Below, piece after piece: positions 24,486 through 32,325 of a stretch of 38,449 nt of DNA; the first letter of the stretch is position 1; the number at the start of each line of letters is the position of its first letter. Below the pieces are notes generated by a model. That model did not search any database and was not told where the DNA came from. It was given only the letters and a program-made list of their open reading frames with translations. The DNA is from Eubacteriales bacterium (lineage in GTDB: Bacteria; Bacillota; Clostridia; Lachnospirales; Lachnospiraceae). Made by a program: the position numbers and the translations under genes. The stretch covers positions 1 to 38,449 of the forward strand of contig JAUNOY010000024.1 in the NCBI GenBank assembly GCA_030536995.1, written 5' to 3'.

Positions 24486-26276
24486 ATGGTACGAGATGGA
24501 ATTAAAAGTCTTCGTGATAAGATGAGAGAAAGCGGAATTGATGCGTATCTTGTTCCTACAGATGATTTTCACGCATCAGAATATGTAGGCGATTATTTTA
24601 AATGCAGAAAGTATATTACAGGTTTTACCGGTTCTGCGGGAACAGCAGTTGTAACATTGGATATGGCGGGACTTTGGACAGATGGACGTTACTTCATTCA
24701 GGCAGAACGTCAGATTGCAGGAAACGGTGTTGAATTATTTAAAATGGGACAGCCAAATGTGCCTACCGTCCATGAATTTCTGGAAAAAACATTAAAGAGT
24801 GGACAGACATTGGGCTTTGACGGCAGAACAGTCAGCGCAAAAGAGGCAGAGGAGTTGAAAAATCTTCTTGATAAAAATGGGGTGTCTATTGTTTGCGACA
24901 AGGATCTTGTAGGCGATATCTGGACAGATCGTCCGGAGCTTTCATGTGAGCCTGTAAAAGAACTGGAAGTGAAATGGGCTGGTAAATCCCGTGAAGAGAA
25001 ATGTAAAGAAATGAGAGAGGCAATGAAGGAGAAAGATGCAGATTTATTTGTTCTCACCTCTCTTGATGATATTGCATGGCTTCTGAATATTCGCGGAGGG
25101 GATATTCCGTGCAATCCGGTTGTCCTTTCTTATCTTGTAATGAGTCAGGAGGAAGTTCTCCTTTTTGCAAATGAGAAAGCTTTTCCGGAAGAGGTAAAAG
25201 AGGCTCTTGCAAAAGATGGAGTAAAGATTTTACCATACAATGATATTTATTCCTGGTGCACGGGGATGAAGGAGGGCGTAAAAGTGCTCCTTTGTCGCAA
25301 AAAAGTAAACAGTCGTCTTGTAAGCTGTATTCCTGAGAGCGCAACTATTCTGGATGAAGAGAATATTACGCTTCTTCCAAAGGCAATTAAGACACCTGTA
25401 GAAGTAGAGAACGAAAAAATTGCACATATTCGTGACGGAGTAGCAGTTACGAAGTTCATTTACTGGCTGAAGAAAAATGTGGGAAAAATTCCGATGACAG
25501 AAATCAGTGCGGCAGAATATTTAAATAATCTTCGTGCACAGCAGGAAAATTTCATGGGCAACAGTTTTGAACCAATTGTTTCCTATGGTGAGCATGCTGC
25601 AATGAATCATTATTCTGCAACACCGGATACAGATGTGGCAATTGAACCCAAAGGACTTCTTCTTGCAGATACAGGCGGACAGTATTTAGAGGGTACGACA
25701 GATATTACGAGAACTATCGTTATGGGACCTGTAACTGAAGAACAGAAAAAATTCTTCACAGCAGTTCTTCGAGGTACCTTAAATCTTGCGGGTGCAAAAT
25801 TCCGTTACGGATGCCGCGGATTAAATCTTGATTATCTGGCGCGTCAGCCACTTTGGGAGCTGGGAGAAGATTTTAACCATGGAACAGGTCACGGGGTTGG
25901 TTACTATCTCAATGTCCATGAGGGACCAAACGGCTTCCGATGGAGAATGGTTCCGGAACGAGATGACAGTTGTATTCTGGAAGAGGGGATGATTACTTCC
26001 GACGAGCCGGGATACTATGTGGAAGGAGAGTACGGAATCCGCCACGAAAACCTTATTGTCTGCAAAAAAGCAGAAAAGAATCACTGGGGACAGTTTATGT
26101 GCTTCGAGCATCTGACCATGGTTCCTTTTGACCTTGATGGAATCATTCCGGAGCAGATGAATGAGACAGAGCGCAGACTTCTCAACGATTATCATAAAGA
26201 AGTTTACGAAAAAATTTCTCCATATCTGGAAGAAGAGGAGAAAGAGTGGCTGAAAGAAGCTACAAGAGCAATCTGA
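24486..26276 (+). CDS. Xaa-Pro aminopeptidase (aminopeptidase P, M24B)
   Basis: 596 aa, the long form with two creatinase-like N-terminal domains and a C-terminal pita-bread peptidase domain, as in eukaryotic cytosolic aminopeptidase P. It removes an N-terminal residue preceding proline. Metal ligands are Asp395 (LLADTGGQY), Asp406 (GTTDITRT), His469 (GTGHGVGYYL), Glu507 (SDEPGYY) and Glu521 (GIRHENLIV). There is no signal peptide, so it is cytoplasmic. The start at 24486 has CGGAGG 9 bases before. Its place after the peptide importer suggests processing of imported proline peptides; it has its own unit after a terminator. Confidence 0.95.
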   Translation: MVRDGIKSLRDKMRESGIDAYLVPTDDFHASEYVGDYFKCRKYITGFTGSAGTAVVTLDMAGLWTDGRYFIQAERQIAGNGVELFKMGQPNVPTVHEFLEKTLKSGQTLGFDGRTVSAKEAEELKNLLDKNGVSIVCDKDLVGDIWTDRPELSCEPVKELEVKWAGKSREEKCKEMREAMKEKDADLFVLTSLDDIAWLLNIRGGDIPCNPVVLSYLVMSQEEVLLFANEKAFPEEVKEALAKDGVKILPYNDIYSWCTGMKEGVKVLLCRKKVNSRLVSCIPESATILDEENITLLPKAIKTPVEVENEKIAHIRDGVAVTKFIYWLKKNVGKIPMTEISAAEYLNNLRAQQENFMGNSFEPIVSYGEHAAMNHYSATPDTDVAIEPKGLLLADTGGQYLEGTTDITRTIVMGPVTEEQKKFFTAVLRGTLNLAGAKFRYGCRGLNLDYLARQPLWELGEDFNHGTGHGVGYYLNVHEGPNGFRWRMVPERDDSCILEEGMITSDEPGYYVEGEYGIRHENLIVCKKAEKNHWGQFMCFEHLTMVPFDLDGIIPEQMNETERRLLNDYHKEVYEKISPYLEEEEKEWLKEATRAI

Positions 26277-26282
26277 TACAAC

Positions 26283-26325
26283 AAAAACGGTCTTCATGCA
26301 AAAAATGCATGAAGGCTGTTTTTTT
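26283..26325 (+). terminator. Intrinsic terminator after the aminopeptidase gene
   Basis: Bases 26283-26300 pair with 26306-26323 (with G-U pairs), ending in a run of seven or more T. Confidence 0.85.
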
Positions 26326-26486
26326 CAGGAAAAAGGTTGTCAAAGAATCTTGGCGGCGTTTTTTAGGGGAGGAAAAAGAGGATTGCTTTACTTTGGGAAG
26401 AGATTTATGGATAATAAGAAAAAACAGAAAGGAAGAGCAGGTGTATGAATTTGGGAAATGAAATTATAAACATTCGAAAGGAAAGA

Positions 26487-26687
26487 ATGATGGGAAGACT
26501 GAAGCGGGTACGCAAATTTGAGGCTATGGGAACAGGCGGAGGAGTCGGAATGCTTGCATCCTGCCTGTTTGCACCGGATTCAGAAATGAGAAGCATTATA
26601 ATTGTGGTGGCAGTTTGCCTGATTCTGGGTGGATGGTATTTGCAGTCAAAAAGAGAAAAGGAAATGCTGAAATATCTGGAATCATAG
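26487..26687 (+). CDS. Small hypothetical membrane protein (66 aa)
   Basis: From ATG 26487 (AAAGGAAAG at 26477-26485) the product is 66 aa; an in-frame ATG at 26445 is possible (80 aa). A basic N-terminus (RLKRVRKFEA) precedes a glycine-rich hydrophobic stretch and a clear membrane segment (IIIVVAVCLILGGWYL, about residues 36-52), then a charged tail. I do not recognise a family. Short A+T-rich hairpins at 26690-26720 follow. Confidence 0.55.
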   Translation: MMGRLKRVRKFEAMGTGGGVGMLASCLFAPDSEMRSIIIVVAVCLILGGWYLQSKREKEMLKYLES

Positions 26688-26793
26688 AAGTTTTTTCTTG
26701 AAAAAACAGAAAAATCTGTTGAAATAGAGAGAAAATCAGAGGAGAAGGTTACTCTGCTGGAACAGCCTCTCGAATAGAATGGAGGAAGATGGA

Positions 26794-27294
26794 ATGGGAA
26801 TTTCTTTAGAAAAGTGGAAAAAAGAAGATGCCGGTGATTTAATGCGAATTTGTAATGAAACAGACAGAACCTATCTCTCAAATGGTCTGCCATATTCTTA
26901 TACGGAAGAAAATGCCGGTTGGTGGCTGAATATGGTTTCTGAGAATGAGGGAAAACGTGGCATATTTCGCTCGATCAGAGTAAATGGAGAAATTGTGGGA
27001 AATATTACAGTGGAACAAAAAGAGGATGTATTTGTCAAAGATGCAGAGTTAGGTTATCTGCTGTTGCCAAGAATGTGGTCAAGAGGAATTATGTCCGAAG
27101 CTGTACGCCAGATTTGCGAAATTGCTTTTGAGGAACTGGATATTGTGCGGATTACAGGACAGGTATATGAGCCGAATGCAGCGTCGAGGAGGATTCTGGA
27201 AAAGAATGGATTTGAGCTGGAAGGGATTCTGAAAAAAGCAGTTTTTAAAGAGGGTAAAATTTGGAATCTCTGTGTTTATGGGAAAACAAAATAG
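26794..27294 (+). CDS. GNAT acetyltransferase, RimJ/RimL-like
   Basis: 166 aa from ATG 26794, 7 bases after GGAGGA; an in-frame ATG at 26779 is weaker. RimJ/RimL-type features: AELGYLLLPRMWSRGIMSEAV (motif A, acetyl-CoA binding, about residues 86-108) and PNAASRRILEKNGFELEG near residues 127-145. The acceptor could be a protein N-terminus, an amine drug or a metabolite; this cannot be told. First of three acetyltransferase-domain genes in a row. Confidence 0.85.
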   Translation: MGISLEKWKKEDAGDLMRICNETDRTYLSNGLPYSYTEENAGWWLNMVSENEGKRGIFRSIRVNGEIVGNITVEQKEDVFVKDAELGYLLLPRMWSRGIMSEAVRQICEIAFEELDIVRITGQVYEPNAASRRILEKNGFELEGILKKAVFKEGKIWNLCVYGKTK

Positions 27295-27311
27295 AGGTAT
27301 GTCAGACAGAA

Positions 27312-27758
27312 ATGATAATCAGAGAAGTAAAAAAGAATAAAAAACAATATTGGGATTTGCTTTTTCTTGCTGACGAACAGGAAAGTATGATTGAAAAATA
27401 TCTGGATAGCGGCAGAATGTTTGTGATGGAAGAAAGCGGCTGTGTGACAGCAGAATGTGTCGTCACAAAAGAGGAAGACGGTGTGGCTGAGATAAAAAAT
27501 ATTGCTACAAGGCCACAATTCCAGCGCCAGGGCTATGCGCGAAAGCTCATTGAATATGTGGAACAGGAATACGGTAAAGACTGTCAAATCCTGTGCGTGG
27601 GTACGGGAGACAGCCCTTTGACAATTCCTTTTTATAAAAAGTGTGGGTTTTCAGAAGCTTACCGGATAAAAAACTTCTTTACAGACAATTATGATCACCC
27701 GATTTTTGAAGAAGGCGTTCAGTTGATTGATATGGTTTATCTCAGTAAGGAAATTTGA
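27312..27758 (+). CDS. GNAT acetyltransferase (YjaB/AAC-like)
   Basis: 148 aa from ATG 27312 (MIIREVKKN...), the N-terminus expected for the family. A TTG at 27261 in the same frame has a better-placed AGAGGG and would overlap the previous gene by 34 bases, so the start is uncertain. Motif A is IKNIATRPQFQRQGYARKLI (about residues 68-87); a later FYKKCGFSEAYRIKNFF matches the family end. Confidence 0.82.
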   Translation: MIIREVKKNKKQYWDLLFLADEQESMIEKYLDSGRMFVMEESGCVTAECVVTKEEDGVAEIKNIATRPQFQRQGYARKLIEYVEQEYGKDCQILCVGTGDSPLTIPFYKKCGFSEAYRIKNFFTDNYDHPIFEEGVQLIDMVYLSKEI

Positions 27759-27799
27759 TTTTGGATTATTAGATATAAGAGAAAGAGAGGAGCAGAAAC

Positions 27800-28747
27800 A
27801 TGATTTTGGAAACTAAGAGACTGATTCTTCGACCATGGGAAGAATCAGATGCAGAGGAATGTTATAAATATGCAAAAGATCCGCTGGTGGGACCGATTTG
27901 CGGATGGATGCCGCACACAAGCGCAGAAGAAAGCAAAGCGATTATCAAAAATGTACTTTCTGTTCCTGAAACGTATGCGGTTATATGGAAAGAAACAAAT
28001 CTTCCTATTGGAAATATTGCCCTGAAAATGGGAACAGATACAGATTTGACAGAAAAAGAGGATGAGTGTGAGCTTGGATACTGGCTCGGCGTACCTTACT
28101 GGGGAAAGGGCATCATGCCGGAGGCGGCAGAAGAATTGCTGCGTCATGCATTTGAAGATTTGGGGATGAAAAAGGTTTGGTGCGTGTACTACGATGGAAA
28201 TGAGAAATCGAAGCGTGTTCAGGAAAAATGCGGCTTTCAATACCAGTGGACAACCCATGATGTCGATGTGCCTCGACTGCAGGAAAAGCGAACAGGACAT
28301 GTGAACTGTCTTACAAAAAAGGAATGGGACAGAAGAAAGAAGTGTGAGTTGGGAGTGCATTTGTTGAAGTCCTGTGATACTTTGTTGTTAGGAGTTATTG
28401 ATGAGAATGGATTTCCGGCGATTTATCCTATGGAAAAAGTGACGTCTGTCGGAATTGAAAAAGTTCTTTTTATTACGAAAATTGATTCGGATAAAGTAAA
28501 GGCAATTTGCCAATGCGAGAAAGGCTGCATAGAGTGTTATGCAGATGAGTCCATTGTCTGGCTGTGGGGAAATATAGAGATAATAAAAGATTTTGAAAAA
28601 ATAAAGCGGATTTTGCCTGAAAAATATTGGGAACGACTGATGAAACATGAAAATTATCGTGATTATTGTGTATTGTTTTTTAAGACAAAAACAGCAAAAA
28701 TCTATGTTGATGGCGAGAAATATGTACTAAGAGAAGGATTACTGTGA
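27800..28747 (+). CDS. Fusion of RimJ/RimL-type GNAT with a PNPOx-like split-barrel domain
   Basis: 315 aa. Residues about 1-175 are a GNAT domain of RimJ/RimL type (ETKRLILRPWEESDAEE at the start; ELGYWLGVPYWGKGIMPEAA as acetyl-CoA motif; VQEKCGFQY). Residues about 178-315 resemble a pyridoxamine-phosphate-oxidase-like flavin split barrel (TLLLGVIDENGFPAIYPM, VLFITKIDSDKVKAI, WLWGNIEIIKD, general stress protein 26-like). The RBS GAGAGGAG precedes the start. The two domains usually occur as separate proteins; a combined role in modifying and reducing a small molecule is speculation. Confidence 0.8.
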   Translation: MILETKRLILRPWEESDAEECYKYAKDPLVGPICGWMPHTSAEESKAIIKNVLSVPETYAVIWKETNLPIGNIALKMGTDTDLTEKEDECELGYWLGVPYWGKGIMPEAAEELLRHAFEDLGMKKVWCVYYDGNEKSKRVQEKCGFQYQWTTHDVDVPRLQEKRTGHVNCLTKKEWDRRKKCELGVHLLKSCDTLLLGVIDENGFPAIYPMEKVTSVGIEKVLFITKIDSDKVKAICQCEKGCIECYADESIVWLWGNIEIIKDFEKIKRILPEKYWERLMKHENYRDYCVLFFKTKTAKIYVDGEKYVLREGLL

Positions 28748-29076
28748 ATCCTGCATTGAATGTGCGAAAAAAGCTGATTATAAACAAAATTGAACTTGAG
28801 ATTGTATATGAAATGTGCCGAAATGTGGAGAAGGTGATGGAAATGTATTCAAAAGAATTATTGGAAATGGACAGAAATACAGTTCAGTATATGATTGATG
28901 AGATGCAGGAGGAGATTAATCAGAAGGATGAGGAACTGAACCAAAAGGACGTGCAGTTGAGCCAGAAAGATGCCCAGTTAAATCAGATAAACGCCCAGTT
29001 AGAACAGGAGCGCAGGCAATATCAGGAGACTATGGAAAAAATGCAGAGACAGCTTCAGGAACTTCAGGAAAAATAA
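28744..29076 (+). CDS. Coiled-coil protein, probable C-terminal remnant of an Rpn/PD-(D/E)XK nuclease
   Basis: 110 aa from a GTG that overlaps the previous stop (GTGA), with GAAGGA close upstream. Residues 29-56 (VEKVMEMYSKELLEMDRNTVQYMIDEMQEE) resemble the region just before the variable coiled-coil tail of Rpn-family recombination-promoting nuclease/transposase proteins common in Lachnospiraceae. Residues 57-91 are five heptads of the type ELNQKDx. No nuclease domain is present upstream, where the acetyltransferase fusion sits. It may be a decayed 3' end rather than a working gene. Confidence 0.5.
   Translation: MNPALNVRKKLIINKIELEIVYEMCRNVEKVMEMYSKELLEMDRNTVQYMIDEMQEEINQKDEELNQKDVQLSQKDAQLNQINAQLEQERRQYQETMEKMQRQLQELQEK
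28912..29016 (+). repeat. Five degenerate 21-bp tandem units coding for heptads
   Basis: Five consecutive 21-base units encode EINQKDE, ELNQKDV, QLSQKDA, QLNQINA and QLEQERR. The units are diverged at third positions but align without gaps, indicating old tandem duplication of a coiled-coil heptad. Confidence 0.75.
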
Positions 29077-29111
29077 CACAGGATTTTCTCTATACAATAA
29101 AGATAATCTGT

Positions 29112-29287
29112 GTTATAATCATTTCCGAGCATTTATAAAATCAAAATGAAAATTCATTTTGGACTGGTTCGAAAACTTCCCAGGATAAAAAACTAAGGAT
29201 TGAAAAGCAAAATATCAGGAAAGAGTCTGTACAAAAACAGGCTCTTTCCAGTGTGCCGTATCCTTAGCGGATGCGGTATTTTTTTGC
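29112..29287 (+). terminator. Non-coding gap with two consecutive hairpins, the second a terminator
   Basis: An extended -10 (TGTTATAAT, 29111-29119) and an 8-bp palindrome (29143-29160) come first. Then GGAAAGAGTCTGT (29218-29230) pairs with 29237-29249, and CCGTATCC (29256-29263) pairs with GGATGCGG (29269-29276) followed by seven T. The arrangement promoter-hairpin-hairpin-T-run before the nucleoside hydrolase could be a leader or a small RNA of about 160 nt. That is inference. Confidence 0.5.
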
Positions 29288-29328
29288 GATTCTTTTCTTA
29301 AATAAGTAAAAGAAAAGGAGATTGGAAA

Positions 29329-30303
29329 ATGAATGCGAAACGAAAAATAATCATTGACTGTGACCCCGGAATCGACGACACATTAGCCCTGATGCTTGCA
29401 TTGTCGTCTCCGGAACTGGAGGTAATCGGAATTACGGTTGTATGCGGAAATGTACCCACAGATATTGGCGCAGAAAACGCATTAAAGGTGCTGAAATTTA
29501 TGGGCAGGCTGGATATTCCTGTATATTGTGGAGAGGAGGCACCGCTTAAAAGAGATTACATCAGCGCGCAGGATACACATGGAATGGACGGCCTTGGAGA
29601 AAGTAACTATCCGGCTGTGACAGAAACGAGGGCGAAAAAAGATGCTGTGAATTTCCTGATCAATACCCTTAAAACCCAAAAGAATGTGTCGATTATTGCA
29701 GTGGGACCGCTTACAAATATTGCAAAAGCACTGCAAAAAAACAGAGAAGTATTTAAAAATCTGGATGAGTTTATCTCTATGGGAGGAAGCTTTAAGAGTC
29801 ATGGAAACTGCTCTCCGGTTGCGGAATATAATTACTGGTGCGATCCGGATGCTGCGAGATATGTATATGAAAATCTGCCCAAAAAGATACATATGGTGGG
29901 GCTGGATGTAACAAGAAAAATTGTTCTGACGCCTAATATATTGGAATACATGCAGATACTTGATAAAGAAAAAGGCGGATTTATCAAAAAGATTACACGT
30001 TTTTATTATGATTTTCACTGGAAATATGAAAGAGTAATCGGTTGTGTAATCAACGATCCGCTGGCAGTTGCCTATTTTATAAATAGAGAATTGTGCAGCG
30101 GATTTGACAGCTATACAACAGTGGAAACAGAAGGAATAAGTATAGGACAGTCTGTTACAGATTCTATGGATTTCTGGAAAAAAGAGCCGAACAGCCATGT
30201 GCTTACTGAGGTGAACCAGAAAGAGTTTATGACTATGTTTTTAAACAGGGTTTTTGGAGAGGATGAACAGGAAATCCGAAAAATCCTTTTACAGATTATG
30301 TAA
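29329..30303 (+). CDS. Nucleoside hydrolase (IunH family)
   Basis: Cleaves the N-glycosidic bond of ribonucleosides to base and ribose; 324 aa. The calcium-binding signature is DCDPGIDD at residues 10-17; later blocks are AVGPLTNIAKAL and EYNYWCDPDAA (about residues 167-177). The late conserved HDP triad is here Asn242-Asp243-Pro: the Asp that binds calcium is kept but the His is replaced by Asn, which should affect leaving-base activation or specificity. The RBS AAAAGGAGA is well placed. The S-component gene follows after 14 bases, so the pair likely imports and splits a nucleoside, or recycles its base. Confidence 0.9.
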   Translation: MNAKRKIIIDCDPGIDDTLALMLALSSPELEVIGITVVCGNVPTDIGAENALKVLKFMGRLDIPVYCGEEAPLKRDYISAQDTHGMDGLGESNYPAVTETRAKKDAVNFLINTLKTQKNVSIIAVGPLTNIAKALQKNREVFKNLDEFISMGGSFKSHGNCSPVAEYNYWCDPDAARYVYENLPKKIHMVGLDVTRKIVLTPNILEYMQILDKEKGGFIKKITRFYYDFHWKYERVIGCVINDPLAVAYFINRELCSGFDSYTTVETEGISIGQSVTDSMDFWKKEPNSHVLTEVNQKEFMTMFLNRVFGEDEQEIRKILLQIM

Positions 30304-30317
30304 AAGGGGGCAGAAGA

Positions 30318-30878
30318 ATGAAAAAAATAACACCATTTCAAATTTGTTTTATTGCATTTTGTACAGTGATAAATCTTGTGGGCGGAAGCATTGCTTTAAT
30401 GCTGAAGCTTCCGGTATATTTAGATAGTATAGGAACATTTCTGACTGCTGCGCTGCTAGGACCGGCTTATGGAGTAATTCCCGGAATATTAAGCGGAATC
30501 ATATCAGGGGTGTCTACAGATATTTATGCATTCTATTTTATTCCAGTGCAGATTATGACGGGAATTATGGCGGGATTCGTCTTTAAAACCTCATGGATAA
30601 AAAAATGGAAAACACCTTTTGGCGTACTTCTTATCTCTTTGCCCGGAACAGCAGTAAGCGCTGTAATAACAGCATTTCTTTTCGGTGGAGTGACCTCTTC
30701 CGGTTCTTCGATTTTGGTTATATTACTGCACAAATTGGGGATGAATCTTGTTACAAGCGTATTTGTTGTTCAGGCGCTGACAGATTATCTGGATCGATTG
30801 CTTGCTGTGGGAATCACCGTAGCCGTGCTTGCTCTTATGTCGGATTCTATGAAAGGGCAGATAAAAAAATATGCCTGA
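30318..30878 (+). CDS. ECF transporter S component (substrate not assigned)
   Basis: 186 aa, five to six membrane segments, basic-poor hydrophobic protein with a positively charged C-terminus. The N-terminal LPVYLDSIGTFLTAALLGPAYGVIPGILSGII block is typical of vitamin/base-type S components. No EcfA/EcfT genes are present, so it would use a shared energising module. Operon placement behind the nucleoside hydrolase suggests a nucleoside, nucleobase or related ribose compound as substrate; that is inference. The RBS AAGGGGG is 8 bases before the start. Confidence 0.8.
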   Translation: MKKITPFQICFIAFCTVINLVGGSIALMLKLPVYLDSIGTFLTAALLGPAYGVIPGILSGIISGVSTDIYAFYFIPVQIMTGIMAGFVFKTSWIKKWKTPFGVLLISLPGTAVSAVITAFLFGGVTSSGSSILVILLHKLGMNLVTSVFVVQALTDYLDRLLAVGITVAVLALMSDSMKGQIKKYA

Positions 30879-30916
30879 AATATGTGAAAATATACAATGT
30901 CTCAAAGCAGAATCTG

Positions 30917-30925
30917 TGATATAAT
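30917..30925 (+). promoter_or_regulatory. Extended -10 element before the MFS transporter gene
   Basis: TGA-TATAAT at 30917-30925 with only a weak -35 about 17 bases before. A short hairpin (AATGTG/CACATT, about 30937-30953) with a T-run follows in the leader and might act as an attenuator. Confidence 0.5.
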
Positions 30926-30987
30926 ATCGCTCCGGAATGTGAGAAACACATTTTTAGTGTATTTTTATACCCAAGGAGGAGATGAAA

Positions 30988-32157
30988 ATGAAAAATAAAT
31001 ACAACAGAACGGTCACAGCCTGCTTTGTAGGATACATTGTACAGGCAATTGTCAACAATTTTGTACCGCTTCTGTTTCTGACCTTTCAGAGAAGCTATCA
31101 GATTTCTCTGTCTCAGGTTACACTTTTAGTAACCTTTAACTTTGGAATACAGCTTCTGGTAGACCTTCTTTCTGTCAAATTTGTGGACAGAATCGGATAT
31201 CGGACTGCTATGGTAACAGCGCATATTATGGCTGCGGCAGGACTTATTTTGCTGACTGTTCTGCCGGATATTATGACCTCTCCGTTTGCAGGAATCCTGA
31301 CTGCAGTTATGGTTTATGCCATTGGAGGAGGGCTTCTGGAGGTGATTGTAAGTCCTGTAGTAGAAGCCTGTCCATCAGATAACAAAGAAAAAGCAATGAG
31401 TATGCTGCATTCGTTTTACTGCTGGGGACATGCGGGAGTGGTGCTGTTTTCCACCGTATTCTTCTATCTGGCAGGCATAGAAAACTGGAAAATACTGGCG
31501 ATTGTATGGGCTGTGATTCCGGTTATAAATGCCCTTGTATTTACGAAAGTACCTATTGCACCTTTGATGGAGGAAGGAGAAACAGGACTTAAACTAAGGG
31601 AATTATTCAGCATCAAAATATTCTGGGTTCTACTTGTTATGATGATTTGTGCAGGCGCAAGTGAACAGGCAGTAAGCCAGTGGGTATCCACTTTTGCGGA
31701 AAAAGGTCTGGGTATTACAAAGACTGCCGGAGATCTTGCGGGAACACTTGCATTTGCGCTTCTTATGGGATTATCCAGACTGTTTTACGGAAAATATGGA
31801 GACAGGATGAATCTGGATCGCTTTATGATTTACAGCAGCTTTCTCTGTATTCTTTCATATTTGGGAATTGCTTTTTTCAAAAGTCCGCTTCTCAGTCTGA
31901 TGGGATGCGCAGTCTGCGGTCTGTCTGTAGGAATTATGTGGCCGGGAACCTTCAGCAAGGCGTCGGCTGCACTTCCCAGAGGAGGCACCGCCATGTTTGC
32001 GCTGCTTGCCCTTGGAGGAGATATTGGCTGTTCCGGAGGTCCTACTGTAGTTGGAATGGTATCGGATGCACTGGGAGATAATCTGAAAATGGGTATTTTT
32101 GCAGGCGTTATTTTCCCGGTATTATTGTTGTCAGGGATTTTTTTCTGCAAAAAATGA
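30988..32157 (+). CDS. Major facilitator superfamily transporter
   Basis: 389 aa, about twelve membrane segments. The loop-2/3 motif is present as FVDRIGYRTAMV (about residues 65-76) and its second-half counterpart as YGKYGDRMNLDRFM. The ATG at 30988 is 8 bases after AAGGAGG; an ATG at 30982 is too close to it. The substrate is not readable; nearness to the nucleoside hydrolase hints at a nucleoside or sugar, but the unit has its own promoter. Confidence 0.88.
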   Translation: MKNKYNRTVTACFVGYIVQAIVNNFVPLLFLTFQRSYQISLSQVTLLVTFNFGIQLLVDLLSVKFVDRIGYRTAMVTAHIMAAAGLILLTVLPDIMTSPFAGILTAVMVYAIGGGLLEVIVSPVVEACPSDNKEKAMSMLHSFYCWGHAGVVLFSTVFFYLAGIENWKILAIVWAVIPVINALVFTKVPIAPLMEEGETGLKLRELFSIKIFWVLLVMMICAGASEQAVSQWVSTFAEKGLGITKTAGDLAGTLAFALLMGLSRLFYGKYGDRMNLDRFMIYSSFLCILSYLGIAFFKSPLLSLMGCAVCGLSVGIMWPGTFSKASAALPRGGTAMFALLALGGDIGCSGGPTVVGMVSDALGDNLKMGIFAGVIFPVLLLSGIFFCKK

Positions 32158-32179
32158 AAGCATAAATAAAAAAAACAGG

Positions 32180-32232
32180 AAAAAGATACAGCAGAAATCC
32201 GTATTTTGGGGGATTCTGCCGTATCTTTTTTT
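32180..32232 (+). terminator. Intrinsic terminator after the MFS gene
   Basis: AAAAAGATAC... (32180-32200) pairs with ...GTATCTTTTTT (32211-32231) with one mismatch and one bulge; the T-run is in the stem. Confidence 0.85.
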
Positions 32233-32325
32233 GAATGTAAAGAAAATTTTACTTGCCATATCTGTTCTTATTTGCTATGATACCTTTGCCTGTGAAACGG
32301 CAGATTTTATGTTTGAAGGAGCAGT

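Noticed and set aside
26246-26461. Plus-strand frame of 71 codons after the aminopeptidase
   Set aside because: It starts inside the aminopeptidase gene and runs through its terminator hairpin, so it is unlikely to be translated.
28912-29016. Tandem repeats as a CRISPR array
   Set aside because: Units are 21 bases without spacers and encode protein heptads in frame.
29482-30198. Minus-strand open frame of 238 codons over the nucleoside hydrolase
   Set aside because: No RBS, no family motif, and the plus-strand gene is certain.
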